A stretch of DNA of 64,000 bases from Sialis fuliginosa. Lineage: Eukaryota > Arthropoda > Insecta > Megaloptera > Sialidae. Both the position numbers and the translations under genes were made by a program. Under the pieces are notes generated by a model. The model was given only the letters and a program-made list of their open reading frames with translations. It had not been told where the DNA came from and did no database searches. The stretch is from positions 5,270,001-5,334,000 of the forward strand of contig OY540820.1 of NCBI GenBank assembly GCA_961205875.1, written 5' to 3'. Of this stretch, positions 1 to 12,137 are shown piece by piece; position 1 is the first letter of the stretch; each line of letters begins with the position of its first letter.

Positions 1-142
1 GGCCGATTACTGGTCCAACAGCACCTCTAGGACTCAGTGACAGTTCCCAATATAGTAAGTATAAAATGTGTTTAAAAAAATATTATTTTTATTTAAACCA
101 ACAATATTCAAATCGAACCTGAATCGAAACTGAACCGAAAAA

Positions 143-914
143 CATCTGTCAAGTAAATGCACAGTGCTTCCTCGTGCTAAATTCACTAAAACCGATAGTG
201 TTCAGATAAATTGCCCTGGCATTGGTTAACCATTTAATTTTTATACAAATTTTACTAAAAAATCGTAGTTCGAAATTTTTCTTAAAACGCACCTGAATAT
301 TTTTTCATATATTTTTAATTTTTGACAATTTCAATCTAAATCTAAATTTATGCAAACGTCAAAGTGACATTTAAAACGCCAAAGTGACATTTAAAACGTC
401 AAAATGACACTTAATATATCCAATCAAATATCAACTTAGAAAAACAAAACACGAATTTGTAAAATTTATTTAGATAAATCTTTGTAAAGGAATATTTTAC
501 AACAAACGTAGTAGACCCATATTATAGGAAATTTAATTCTCTACAAAAAATATTCTATAAAATTTTCTCGTAACATGTGTCGTTCTTGAGATATCTTGAA
601 AAAAGAAATATTTTGGGGTGTCACCCCTCCCCATTACACACGATTTTGATGATTTTGAAATGGGACCGTCCCCAAACCAAACCCAACCATCCGACCAAGT
701 TTCAATAATATCGGTTCAGTGGTTCATGAGTTATGCGTGTGACAAGGATTCAGGGGACAGGCGGACGGACAGACAGACAGACACGGAACGAAAAGTGTTT
801 GTCTTGACGTGAAACTGATAAATCAATTTAAAATTTTGAAATTGGAGAACTTTTTTTTTGTCTCAATCTGAAACGATCACATAGCTTCTCGTATTTTCGA
901 TATTGCGAGGAAGC
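143..914 (+). repeat. Family A interspersed repeat, copy A1
   Basis: Near-complete copy of a ~0.8 kb family that recurs at 3978-4779, 6894-7582, 56556-57359 and 63399-63675. It begins CATCTGYCAAGTAAATGC and ends CGATATTGCGAGGAAGC. The 3' end can fold, because GCTTCTCG pairs with CGAGGAAGC. Both sides are flanked by AAAA, as in the other copies, so the family seems to insert into A-runs. No terminal inverted repeat and no credible coding are visible. A 64-codon open frame in the 3' half recurs in copy A2 only because the repeat is shared. Class unresolved. Confidence 0.8.
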
Positions 915-985
915 AAAACAGATTGCGGAATATTAAATCAAAACTTCATAAACATTTCAGTTTATAAATAAAGTTTTTCAATTTT

Positions 986-1108
986 TACAAGTCTTGAGGC
1001 TACCGCGGTGAACTTAATATGTATCTTGGCTTCTGGGTGTAAGCCGCGTCGGTTTGGTCGTGTTATCGGTCAACGTTTCGTCACACATTGCAATGGACAT
1101 CTTCAGGA
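986..1108 (-). repeat. Family D short retroposon-like repeat, copy D1
   Basis: A ~125-bp unit shared with 39533-39661, and in part with 16168-16236 and 63509-63585. On the minus strand it starts CCTGAAGATGTCC, then has GACGAAACGTT and a segment reading GCTTACACCCAGAAGCC. The CTGANGA...GAAA arrangement resembles a hammerhead ribozyme core, but I could not close stem III by eye. Copy D3 has a 14-bp target duplication, which suggests target-primed retroposition. Confidence 0.65.
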
Positions 1109-2108
1109 CTCTTCTTAAAGTGATAATCTTTTAGAAGATCCCTACTATCCAATATTGTAATGATGTTCGTAAACAAAATCAAATCATAATTGCTCTACGT
1201 GGTACCAAATTGAACTCTGGTATGTTGACTACATATGGGACAATATAACACAGCTGCAAATCGCATTGCAGATCCCCCGTAGAAATATTTGGATTTGATT
1301 TTGCTTGCCAACAATTTCTTGATAATGTCGAGAGAGGAAATTTATGTTTAAGATTTTTTTATCAAACATTTTCCATGCATAAAAATTAAATTATTTTTAA
1401 CATTTACATTTAAGAAAATTGCACAATTTTCAATCATTTAAAAATATTTATATTATATCTGTTTCAATTGTTCCCAAACTTGTTTTGAATTAAATTAAAT
1501 TTAATTTAATTAATTAATTAATGGAACACATTGTTTTCTTGCTAAATATTTAAGCGAAATTAACCAATTGTTTAATTCAGGAGTGTGATTTAAACGTTGT
1601 TATAAATTTTTTTTGATAAATTATCAAAACAGCATCAAAAACCCATATTGAACCCCTGAATTTTTCCATGGAACCCACTTTGGGAAACGCTGATTCAATC
1701 TTATGTAAATGCCTCTATGTCGGGTGGCCATGATTACTTTATGTTTAATTAAATTAATATCCCCGGGTAACACCGAGTCCAATGCGCTAGTATGATACAT
1801 AATTACATAATTTTTAGGGTCCTTTGGTAGTAAAGAATAATTTTTCAATGTTCTTTAAATAGGAAACGGGACCGCCTTTTGTGGCACTAAACTAACTTAT
1901 TTCGTAATGAGAGCGAAGAAAAAAATATTGATATTTTTTGACACACTTCAAATACACAATTTACAATATATATTTTACACCCTGTTCAATACTTTTGACT
2001 ACCCCTGTATCTTGTTTATATTGGAACAAACGATAGGGGATTTGTATTTCCATCTAGAGCTCGAAAATGATCAAAAGCGTAAAAAGTGTGCTTTGACTTT
2101 GTTTTATA
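1109..2108. other. Non-coding stretch with a hAT-like end
   Basis: AT-rich, with no gene seen. A short TTAA/ATTA-rich patch lies near 1497-1522. At 1633-1693 the minus strand reads CAGCGTTTCCCAAAGTGG then GGTTCCATGG, a typical hAT-superfamily terminus. Its partner end was not found. Confidence 0.5.
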
Positions 2109-2116
2109 CCCACAGA

Positions 2117-3671
2117 CATGGGCGTAGTAGCCAGGATTTTGTTCAGGGTGGGGGGGGGGGGGATTTTTTTTTAAACTGATTAATTCGGTGTGTTTTGCCT
2201 AGGAGAGGTCGAACAGCCAGTAGTTAAACTTTTTGGATGTTAAAGAGCAAAAATGCTCTCACATTATTGTGATAACCTTACCTAAAAAGTTTTATAAACA
2301 TTTTTTTTAATAAAAAATCTTTTCAATGGGCCGCAACTTTGAATTTTAGCTCGAAAAATTTTTCGGAGTGTTCTTGATTATTAAATTATCGAATTGTAAT
2401 AATAAATATGTTTTCTAGACTTATCGAGGAATTATAAAAAGGTTATAAAAAATGATATCTTTATATAATATTATTATATCTATAGATAAAAAATCGATCA
2501 AATTTGACTTGATAAATATACATGTATAGTTGAAATAAATAAGTCACATGAATATTATTGAGATAACGACATCGTTCTCAAATTTAAATCTTTTTTATAG
2601 CCTGACGATGATTCTGTGAATCGAAAGCTTGCGATTACCCTTTCTTAAATAAATTTTGACGTTTAGACAAACAAGTTTGTTTTTATTTTTTATATATAAT
2701 ATATGTATATAAAGGATAAACGACAATGACATTAACAGTTTACCCACTATAACAAGATATTGCAATAATAGTCCACGGTATTTAGATTAAAATTCGCCAA
2801 ATAGAAGAAAAAAAATATAAAGTTTTGATACTTTGTCCACGAACTCTCAGTAAGGTTCGGAATAAGAGCCCGAAAAGTTCCTACCTAAATCGTGGATGGA
2901 ATATCCCCTTTCACGTAAAAAAACTATCCCCGAAATGAAATTTATCCCAGTTTTTCCCATTTTTCATCCAAACCACTGTTTGGAGAAAAAAATATTACAG
3001 GAATTAAAAATTCTACATAAAATTCTACGTAAAAAATGTCATGCACTATTCGGTTAATTCTCAGTCTACTCTCGCAATCGTTGCTCAAAGTGAAGGGTAA
3101 AAAAAAATAATGAGATTTAAATTTTCGAATCTAAAATTATTATTATAATACTTATTAAAAAACTTTATAATACTTAATAAAAAATTATTTGCTACTCTTT
3201 CATTTTTGTCCTGTAATTTTTTCACGTAGAAATAGTCATATGCAAATAGTCAATTGCCATAGAGTGCGTCATACCGTTTGCAAATATATAGCCATACTTT
3301 CTCCGCGTTCTACCACGAGAACGGTTGTTTTTTGAAAAAAATGGAGAGAACCTTTTTTCTTAAGAATTTAACAATACACCATTTATATAATAACCCCTAT
3401 TGATCTCCGAGTCATAGGAAGCGAGATATTCTCTAATAACCGTTTTTCGTCACGTTAGACCTTCAATATCTCGCAACGCCGGCACGATATCGTTGGGGAC
3501 TTTTTACACGTTATTTATAACACTGTAACAAAGGTGTATACAAAAATTCAGCTAACTGCTATTTTTTTCGCAGTTGAAATCTAAAATTACTGGACTAATA
3601 TAGATTTTGCCTAGGAACATCAATGTTTATCAAGCGCCCCCCCCCCCCGCCCTTGCCAGGCTACAACCATG
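2117..3671. mobile_element. hAT-like 1.55 kb element with 8-bp target duplication
   Basis: Left end CATGGGCGTAGTAGCCAGG and right end CCAGGCTACAACCATG are imperfect inverted repeats. Each is followed inward by a long G (left) or C (right) homopolymer. Flanks are CCCACAGA (2109-2116) and CACACAGA (3672-3679), 7 of 8 identical, which fits the 8-bp duplication of hAT elements. No transposase is visible. The interior holds a retroelement-like 3' module (2595-2690) and a family M segment (about 3310-3600). Confidence 0.6.
2595..2690 (+). repeat. Retroelement 3'-end module, copy 1
   Basis: About 95 bp nearly identical to 42923-43022. It contains CTGACGA, a GATTC-TGT-GAATC hairpin, then GAAAGC, and ends in AACAAGTTTGTTTTTATTTT. 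The sequence just upstream differs between the two copies, as expected for 5'-truncated retroelements. The core resembles a minimal hammerhead motif of the kind known from Penelope-like elements, but assignment to that class is inference. Confidence 0.5.
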
Positions 3672-3679
3672 CACACAGA

Positions 3680-3977
3680 GCACCTGTAAAAATTGCAACA
3701 TTGATTAAATACTCATTATTATCAAACATCGTACGATCAAACGTAAATGTTATTTTCAGTAATATGCACTAGATATACAAACCCCTGGTTACAATTTATA
3801 CAATATTGGAAATATAAAACTCGGTATGTAGACAACACCAGTGATATTGTTGACAATGTCCAATTTAATGTTGGCTAAAGCACGCAACTGTTTTGCAAAC
3901 AGAATTTCAAAAACGAACGAATTAGTCAAACTAGATAATATGTTGACTGATGGCGTATCATCAAAAATTTTATTTTT
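3680..3977. other. No feature seen
   Basis: AT-rich. Two short open frames overlap each other on opposite strands with no recognisable product. Confidence 0.4.
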
Positions 3978-4779
3978 ACTTCCTCGCAATATCGAAGATA
4001 CGAGAAGCTTTGTGATCGTTTTAGATTGAGACAAAAAAAATGTTCAAAATTTTAAATTGATCTATCCGTTTCACGTCAAGCCAAACACTTTTCGTTCCGT
4101 ATCTGTCTGTCTGTCCGTCCGTCCGCTGAATCCTTGTCACACGCGTAACTCATGAACCACTGAATCGTTATTATTGAAACTTGGTCGAATGGTTGGGTCT
4201 GGCTTGAGAACGGTCCCATTTTACAATCATCAAAATCGTGTGTAAGTGGGAGGAGTGACATCCCAAAATATTTATTTTTCAAGCTATTTCAAGAATGACA
4301 CATGTTACGTGAAAATTTTATAGAATATTTTTGTAGAGCGTTAAATTTCCTGTAATATGGGTCTGCAACATTTGTTGTAAAATATTCCCTTACAAAGATT
4401 TATCTCAATTTAGTTTAAAAATTCGTTTTTTGTTTTTCTAAATTGATATTTGCTTGGATATATTAAATGTCATTTTGACGTTTTAAATGTCATTTTGGCG
4501 TTTTAAATGCCATTTTCACGTTTTAAATGTCATTTTGACATTTGCATAAATTTAGATTTAGATTGAAATTATTAAAAAATTAAAAACATATGAAAAAATA
4601 TTCAGGTGCGTTTTAAGAAATATTTCGAACTAATATTTTTTAGTAAAATTCTATAAAAATTAAATGGTTAACCAATTCCAGGCAATTTATATAAACACTA
4701 TCGGTTTTTATTTAAATTGTTGAATAATTAACTACCTTTGGTGAATTTAGCACGAGGAAGCACTGTACATTTACTGATG
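3978..4779 (-). repeat. Family A repeat, copy A2
   Basis: Inverted copy of A1. It starts with CTTCCTCGCAATATCG and ends ...CACTGTACATTTACTGATG followed by a T-run. It carries several tandem units of the form ATGTCATTTTGACGTTTTAA (about 4465-4545), one unit more than A1. It is slightly shortened at the CATCTGCC end. Confidence 0.75.
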
Positions 4780-5289
4780 TTTTTTTTTAATACACGATTC
4801 ATAAATATTTTCATTTTTAATTTGGTTAATAAAGAAATTTAATAAAATGTTTTTGTCCAATGTAATGTAAGGTACGCCAAAATTTCTGGTATCAAGATAA
4901 CATAAATGCAATTTAAATAAAAAATAACTTCTAAGCTGTTGGTTAATTTTAAATAAGCGTAAGTACATATAAATCTTTGTAAATTGTAAATTCTCTTTAT
5001 TGCCGCATCACACGAGAACATCCGAACGACTCATCAAATATTGAGAGATGTGGAAAATTGTCCCTCTTGAAGCATACCTAGGTTAATCATTCTGTCCTCT
5101 TATTGTCATTTTATTAAAACTCCAGTATTGTAATAAGTAAATGTACTTAACCCATTTATACCTAATTTAATCAAACAATACAAAGCATCAAAATAGTTTT
5201 CAGATATACATAGGTATGTATTTTTAAATACTCATTTTTATAATAAAACAAAATCAGACATCAGTAAAGAAGGGTAGTATATAAGAGTG
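4780..5289. other. No feature seen
   Basis: AT-rich unannotated DNA. Short open frames on the minus strand (4771-5021) have no recognisable content. Confidence 0.4.
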
Positions 5290-5380
5290 TATCAGAATTC
5301 CGGTCCGGTCGGTCTTCACCATTTTATTCCGGTTCCGGCCGGAACTGGTAAATTCCTGCAAAATCAGGCCGGAATTTTGA
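5290..5380 (+). mobile_element. Isolated hAT-type terminus rich in CCGG
   Basis: GC-rich island with GAATTCCGGTCCGGTCGG and GGTTCCGGCCGGAACTGG in otherwise AT-rich DNA. It resembles the CCGG-rich ends of the elements at 8237, 36112 and 43061. A short AGGAATTCCGGTAC at 34249 may be a second fragment. No partner end or duplication found. Confidence 0.35.
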
Positions 5381-5626
5381 AATTTTATTATTTATTTTTG
5401 TTTAAAAAATCAAACAAAAATGTAATAATTATGATTTAACAACATTTTATTAACAAAAATTTTAATGGAAACAATCATTTCATAACATAAATACAGTTTT
5501 TTTACATTTTATTCGGCATAAGTATAGTTGTAATTATATCATTAATAAATTGACCTTAATTATTCAATTTATTTATTAATTTATCAAATTTAATTTGTTT
5601 ATAATAGGGGAAAGGGATCGCGGCAG

Positions 5627-5968
5627 TCTTAGGGCACTTAATACTCTTGAAATTAATAGTGTAAGCTATATTAAAAAAAGTTTGAGTCTGTAGGATCGCG
5701 CTAAGCTGAGATATTCACTATTTAACTTATTTGTTAATTTATCAGTTTTAATTTGTTTTTGCACTTGATATTCTTAAAGTTAATGATGTAAGCTATATTT
5801 AAAAAAAGTTTGAGTCTGTAGGATCGCGCCAAGCTGAGATATTCATTATTTAACTTATTTGTTAATTTATCAGTTTTAATTAATTTCTGCACTTGATACT
5901 CTTAAAGTTAATAGTGTAAGCTAAATTTAAAAAAAAGTTTGAGTCTGTAGGATTGAGCCAAGCTAAGA
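5627..5968. repeat. 128-bp tandem repeat, about 2.8 copies
   Basis: The marker GTTTGAGTCTGTAGGAT begins at 5680, 5808 and 5937, giving periods of 128 and 129 bp. Each unit also holds ACTCTTAAAGTTAATAGTG and ATCGCGCCAAGCTGAGATAT. The third unit is the most diverged. Non-coding; probably a small satellite-like array or a fragment of one. Confidence 0.75.
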
Positions 5969-6893
5969 TATTAAAATAAATAAGCAATTTTTTTAATAAT
6001 ACATATATTAATAAAAATGTCATTATATTACGAACATTAAATTATTCAAGTATAAATCAAATATTTTTTTAAATTTAGGACTGTTCTGGTGTAAAACGAA
6101 GACTTGTTCTACATTTTTTAATAATACTCTAGCCCTAGAACTGTTTTCTTCAAAAACATTTCTCACCTCCGAGAATAACCTCTCCGAATAGACTGTACTG
6201 TATACTTATCTAACAGTATTGTTTATGATAATGCAACATATGTACTATAGTAATGCATTGGTGCTTTAATTTCGAATATTATTTTATCTATACAAAATTC
6301 CATCTTCTCTATTGCAAATTTGTCTAAATGCTGCTTGTAATTTAACACATTTATAATTTACCATTAGAAATGTAATTTCAATCGATCTTACGGAGCTGTT
6401 AAAATTACAGAATATATAAAAAATATTATTTTTTTATAATACTACCACTCTACTATTTAAGAAGTAGCATATAAAATAATGTTATATTAATTTAAGATAA
6501 TAATCTATATATAAAGCATGCATAGATCATTTTATTTTATTATGTATTATTATTAATAATAAAAGTAGTAGTATAACTATTTCAAAAATTATAAAACATG
6601 CATAGTAATCAATTTAATTTTTAAAACATACGAAAAACGTATCCATTATTCAATTAGGCCTAACAACTGCATAACCAATAATAACCACATCGCATCGCAA
6701 TAGCAAAACAGCGGTTATGTTTATGTGTAATATAATTCAGTTAGTACCTATTGAAATGTGGTCAATAACGTAATTGTATTGTATATGTATATCACACATA
6801 TACAATACATCTCAGGTGTCAAAACTATGCGGTATACCAGACCTTGTAGGTTGCGTATACCTACACTTTAAACCTTATCCTGTAACAAAAAAA
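5969..6893. other. No feature seen
   Basis: Very AT-rich, with short inverted stretches (for example GTATATGTATATCACACATATACAATAC near 6782, itself palindromic). No gene or bounded element recognised. Confidence 0.4.
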
Positions 6894-7582
6894 CATCTGC
6901 CAAGTAAATGCACAGTACTTCCTCGTACTGAATTCATCAAAGATAGTTAATTATTCAACAATTTAAATAAAAACCGATAGTGTTAAATTGCCTGGAATTG
7001 GTTAACCATTTAATTTTTATTACCTGATTATGTTTTCGTATATTTTTAATTTTTTGACAATTTCAAACTAAATCTAAAATGTAAACGTCAAAATGACATT
7101 TAATATGTCCAAGCAAATATCAATTTAGAAAAACAAAACACGAATTTTTAAAATAAATTGAGATAAATCATTGTAAGGGAATATTTTACAACAAACGTTG
7201 TAGACCCATATTATAGAAAATTTAATGCTCTACAAAAAATATTCTATAAAATTTTCACGTAACATGTGTCGTTCTTGAGATATATTGAAAAAATAAATAT
7301 TTTGGGGTGTCACCCCTCCCCCTAAGACACGATTTCGATGATTTTGAAATGGAACCGTCCTCAAGCCAAACCAAGTTTCAACAATATCGGTTCAGTGGTT
7401 CATGATTTATGCGTATGACAAGGGTTCATGGGACAGACGGACGTATATAGACGAAACGAAAAGTGTTTGTCTTGACGTGAAACGGAAATATCAATTTAAA
7501 ATTTTGAAATCAGAGAACTTTTTTTTTATCTCAATCTGAAACGATCACAAAGCTTCTCGTATCTTCGATATTGCGAGGAAGC
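6894..7582 (+). repeat. Family A repeat, copy A3
   Basis: Starts CATCTGCCAAGTAAATGC after an A-run and ends GCGAGGAAGC before AAAAA. Compared with A1 it lacks about 100 bp in the ATGACATTTAAAACG region and part of the GGACAGACGG region. The 3' hairpin sequence is intact. Confidence 0.8.
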
Positions 7583-7906
7583 AAAAATTACACACTGTCT
7601 TTTGGGTAAATTTTACCTAACATAATTTTATTCGTTTATTTACACTTAATATATATATATTTTTTTTAAATACTCAAAAAATGTTAACAAGTCAAATTTT
7701 GATGAAAATAGGTCGCATGCATTGACAATTACTCAAAAAAAAATCGGCAAGGGCACAAAAGTGAGGGGTTAAGGGATTTCGTTTTAATAAAAAATTACCA
7801 ATTTCGTGTTTTTATATATGAAATCGTGTTTTTGTATTTCGGTGATGTATTATGAGTTGTGGGGTCCTTAGTTTATACCATTTTAAAGTAAATTGGCTGT
7901 TGTGTC
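7583..7906. other. No feature seen
   Basis: AT-rich; no gene or element end recognised. Confidence 0.4.
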
Positions 7907-8068
7907 TTGATCGTCAATTGTTTATTTTGTTTTCAATAATTAACTTTGAAACAAAAATTATTTTTAGTTTTTGTTCTGATTCGTTTCTGTTCTGTAATAA
8001 GTTTGTACTTAATTCAATTATATTTTTCAAAAATCCTAAACAATAATTCCGTAGTCCACGCGAGTGAA
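7907..8068 (+). mobile_element. Truncated Helitron 3' region
   Basis: Matches the 3' part of the Helitron ending at 22932: GTCAATTGTTTATTTTG, then AACAATAATTCCGTAGTCC and CCACGCGAG. It breaks off inside the terminal hairpin, so the closing CTAG is missing. Non-coding. Confidence 0.7.
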
Positions 8069-8154
8069 GAATTTGTTCTATATTGCAGTTGTTTGACTTG
8101 TTCGTAACAATTAAGTCCTTCGTTGACTTATGTTAGGAAAGGGCGCCATGGGAA

Positions 8155-8206
8155 AAGCTTAGTTCAAAAAGGGTACTGCGAGTCGAAAAAGTTTGAGAAA
8201 CTCTGA
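8155..8206 (-). mobile_element. Isolated hAT-type terminus
   Basis: The minus strand reads CAGAGTTTCTCAAACTTTTT then CGACTCGCAGTACCC, a common hAT terminal pattern. No partner end seen. Confidence 0.35.
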
Positions 8207-8236
8207 ACGAAAATATAAATTTTAATGGGTAGATAC

Positions 8237-8543
8237 CAGGGGTTCGAACCGTTATTTTTTTCGTTTCGGTTTTCGGTTCAGCTCCGAGTGATTAATTAAA
8301 AAAAAAAATTATTTGTATTAAAAAAAAAATTCTACCATAATTTAGAATATTTTATGGTACTTGTATGATAGCCAGAACGACAATCGAAGAAGGAAATAAG
8401 ATCATGTTAACGCGCGTATTTTAACATGTACTGAACCGTAAAAACCGATATTTTTATTTCGGTTCTGTTCCGGTTTTCGTTCCGGAAAAAAATAACGGTT
8501 TTCCGGTTTTCTGTTTTCGGTTCAGTTCCGGTTCAAAGCCCTG
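8237..8543. mobile_element. hAT MITE, 307 bp, perfect 8-bp duplication
   Basis: Ends CAGGGGTTCGAACCG and CGGTTCAAAGCCCTG are inverted repeats. Both are followed inward by stretches rich in CGGTTTTCGG. The flanking octamer GTAGATAC occurs at 8229-8236 and again at 8544-8551 without a mismatch. Length and lack of coding mark a non-autonomous hAT-type element. Confidence 0.9.
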
Positions 8544-8551
8544 GTAGATAC

Positions 8552-9316
8552 TAATAATTTATCTTGAAAAATAAAACTATTTTATTAAGAGTAATGTAGT
8601 TATCGATATTTATTATTAAATAATATGAAATCTGTCCACAAAACCAGAAATTCTAATGAAGTTCAAATACTCATTTCATCTTTAAGAAAATTGTTAACCT
8701 AATTACATAGACAGAACATTTAAAACATTCTGTCTCGACAACAATTCTTTAACGATGCAAACTTTATAAAGGAAATATAATTTACTTAATTTTATTTCTC
8801 AACTATAATAAATATTCCCATATTTTAAATTTATGAACACATTGTATTAACATAACAAAGTTGTAGAAAACTTTTTATAGAGCTATTATTATTTTATTGG
8901 TTACCCGAAAACTTAATTTTAACGTTTCTTTTTCAGGTAATGGAGTCAGTATCAACTTTGCATTATTCAATTCATTGATTGCAATCGGTTTAAGCATGTT
9001 ATCATGTTTAACAAATCTGTAACGCTCTCAAATAATTATGACTTCCTTGAATGATTCAATTTTATAAGGCATGTTATTATGTAGAATGTAAAATATCATA
9101 TGTGTACAGCTAAATATTAGCTTGTATCTTTTGTTATATTTATCGATTTTGTACGATTATCCAATACCGCCTAGAAAAAACAATTTTTATACCTAGTTTA
9201 TTTTTTACATTTCATATCTATGTACAAATGTATCTATAGTTTAAATAGGCTCAAATTATTTACTTTTTTTATTTGGGCGTTCTAAAAAACATTAAGAATT
9301 TTTTAAACGAAATGAT
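8552..9316. other. No feature seen
   Basis: AT-rich single-copy-looking DNA. No gene recognised. Confidence 0.4.
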
Positions 9317-9324
9317 TTCGACAC

Positions 9325-9803
9325 AGTGCCGGATTAAGCCAGTGCGGGGCCTGTAGCAAATGTTATAAAGAGTCCCTTGGCAGTGGCCTCATTAGGAAGG
9401 AGTGGGGGTACACCCAGGGTGGAAATCGATAGTGCCACCCCCTCCCCTATAAAAAATAGAAGTGCAAACTTTTGAATGAGCTTTGGATCATGCAAATCTA
9501 ATAATTTTTCGCGGAGATATAACTGTTTGAAAATTTGAATTTTTTTTGTTTTTGTTTAATTATCCCTTAATTTTTTTGAGGAGTGTATAATAAAATTTTT
9601 TGAAAAATCGATTAAAAAAATCAAAGATCGGAGCTTTAAAAATCGATTTTTCGATAAAATCGAATCGAGATCGGAAACCCTAAAATTAAATTATTAATTA
9701 CTGTAGATTTGGACACCCCGTATCAACATTTAAGCCGCGAGGCCCCCAGTGACGTGGGGCCAGTAGCATTTGCTACTCCTGGTACATGGCTAATCCGGCA
9801 CTC
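9325..9803. mobile_element. hAT MITE, about 479 bp, 8-bp duplication
   Basis: Inverted ends AGTGCCGGATTAAGCCA and TGGCTAATCCGGCACT. The octamer TTCGACAC lies at 9317-9324 and 9804-9811. The exact first base is ambiguous by one position because the canonical CAG start overlaps the duplication. The interior carries GGGGCC-rich subterminal stretches and an AATCGAT-rich middle. No coding. Confidence 0.85.
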
Positions 9804-9828
9804 TTCGACACGTTAAAAATTTGTAATA

Positions 9829-10169
9829 CAGGTAAACGTCATTTTACACCGGGGTTCCGTTCCGAGAGACACCGGGGTAAAAAAAATCGGCGTAAAGTGA
9901 ACACAAATATAATGGACGATATAATTTTATTATTTTTTCTTTTTCTTAAATACAAAACGAAAACTAACTCGGAAACAATTTCACACACACAATAGGCTGC
10001 TCGCGTACACGGTAATAGAATAAAACAACGTGTAAAAGTGTGTCTGCTATTAGAATTGCGGCGCCTACTGTCGTCTGTTGTCGGCCGAACCGGAGAATCC
10101 CACGCAGGCACCAACCGGCGTAATTGTGAATCGGCGTAAATCGAACCGGCGCAAAACGACGTTTACCTG
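9829..10169. mobile_element. TA-flanked MITE, 341 bp
   Basis: Inverted ends CAGGTAAACGTC and GACGTTTACCTG lie between TA dinucleotides (9827-9828, 10170-10171). The interior repeats CGGCGTAAA and ACCGG motifs. A TA target fits a Tc1/mariner-type non-autonomous element. It sits 17 bp from the end of the neighbouring hAT MITE's duplication. Open frames across it have no recognisable product. Confidence 0.75.
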
Positions 10170-10217
10170 TATTTTATTTTGAACACCCGTGTTTATAAAC
10201 AAATATAATTGTGAATA

Positions 10218-11235
10218 GTCCAGTACATTTAGACGAAAAATAGCTGTGTCTGGGGAAAAATTCGCAATAAGCTGAATTTTTGTCTTTATAAATAAATTGA
10301 CTTCAAATTTGCTGTGTACCTTCAGTACACATGTTATTACCACCCTTAGCAGAATTAAGTCAAAAACATTTTTCTTTATTGTATAAATAGCGAAAGATTA
10401 AGAACATAAAAAAAATAAAAATGAATTGTATGTAGGTAATTTTTATCGTAATTATATCAGTAGCCAACAAAACCAATAATTTTCTTAATATATATAAGTT
10501 GGGCTATAGCGGGTTGCAAAAAAAATAATTGTAATAATTAAAATAAAATAAAAGTGACTATTCATTTTTATTTTTTTTATGTTTTTAATCTTTCGCTATT
10601 TATACAATAAAGAAAAATGTTTTTGACTCAATTCTGCTAACGATGGTAATAACATGTGTACTGAAGGTATAAACACAGCAAATTTGAAGTCAATCGGTTC
10701 AGTAGATCTTGTGATATTATGGCAGCCATTTTCAGTTTTCAGTTTCGAGAAAAACGCGTTCAATGTTTATACATACATAGCTGGCTATTCAATGCTACGC
10801 ATCATCTTCAAATCGCTGTAACTCCGTCAGTTTTTGGAATTGAGGTATAGGGTTTTGTACACATATTTTTGAAACCCTGTTTATTGATAAAATGTAAAAA
10901 AAATTAATATTTTCACATTTTTAGACTAGAATACCTACCCTCTTAATAAGCGAAAACGATTACTAGTGCGAAAAAAGTTGTAATATCTTTATTGTAGGTA
11001 ATTTTCTAAACTTTATATTTGATAATAACTATTTTAGTCATAGAACCAATAGATACAGAGATATTTACTTAAAACTAATTGTTAGCACCTTTTGTGGGCT
11101 GTAAAAAAGTATGCTCGCATGGGATTGTTGGGGACTTTTGTACCTTATTTATAAAGACAAAATGAAGGTGTATACAAAAATTCAGCTTATTGCGAATTTT
11201 TCCTCAGAGAAAACCTAATGTTCCTGGACTAGAAG
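10218..11235. repeat. Foldback-type family M repeat
   Basis: Bases 10289-10430 are an inverted copy of about 10560-10700 (shared CTTTATTGTATAAATAGCG and TGCTGTG...ACTTCAAATTT). Bases 10218-10288 are an inverted copy of about 11150-11222 (shared AATTCGCAATAAGCTGAATT). The right arm therefore holds about 450 bp (10700-11150) that the left arm lacks. A diverged copy of the right half lies at about 3310-3600. No coding. Confidence 0.65.
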
Positions 11236-12137
11236 TATAAAATATGTTTGTAATTTTAATTTGTACTAAAAATTATTATTTTTTATTAAAATTGTATTGT
11301 GTGGGGAAGTCGTTTGACAGAAGGTAATAAGTTATACATTGTGTTATATAAGTAGGTAATCAAATAATTTAACTACAGTCAAATATTGAACTGAAGTAAA
11401 ACCACCATGACACTCGAATACATGTATGTATCTACATACTTATTTACAAATCAGATTCGTAAGTCAAAACGACTAACTATACACAAAACGCAATTCTGAT
11501 TATTTATAAAAAAAGAATTAACCGAAACATTTTTCTCGAAAAATGATTCCTATCAAAATAACGCTGTTGAAATGTAGGAATTTAAAATACGCCTATAATT
11601 ATTTATTTATTTTCATCGATGTATAAAGTAAATAAAGGAAAATATATCTTGGAAATGAGGGGTTAAATATAAATGTTCATACAGAAATATCTATAACCAG
11701 TAATAAAAACTAATGCTTAGAAATTATGTTTACTTCACATACAAGATGTTGGTCTAATACCTTATATTATTTCATGCTTCACATATTCTCGTAAATATAA
11801 AGTTAATCTTTGAACTTGCAGAAAAATGTGTCAACAAATCGTTATAAAACTGTTGCGACCATATTTATTTGTTGATAAACATTTTCTTTATGAGTTTTGT
11901 ACCATTATTTTCTTACAAAACATAACGATATAAAAGTCTTATCAAAAAATATAAAATAAATCCAGTTATAAAAATTGGTAACTGAACACCAGCGCCTCCA
12001 CATCCTATCATTTGCCTTTATTAGGGTGACCAAGTGACCAGGTTTTAATTTCTGTAAGCCCTGATCATTATTTTTTTCAATTAAAATAAAATTTATATTT
12101 TATTACTGTTTTAAATATACATAAATGTATATTCAAT
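11236..12137. other. No feature seen
   Basis: AT-rich DNA. No gene or bounded element recognised. Confidence 0.4.

Noticed and set aside
163..170. CACAGTG in family A as a possible recombination-signal heptamer
   Set aside because: It is inside an interspersed repeat with no ACAAAA-like block at 12 or 23 bp and no link to the Transib ends.
618..812. 64-codon frame resembling one at 4076-4282
   Set aside because: Same stretch of family A in two copies; other copies break the frame, and the end is just the GGACAGACGG repeat.
8238..8252. GGTTCGAACC as a tRNA B box
   Set aside because: It is part of the exact inverted end of a hAT MITE with an 8-bp duplication; there is no tRNA fold.
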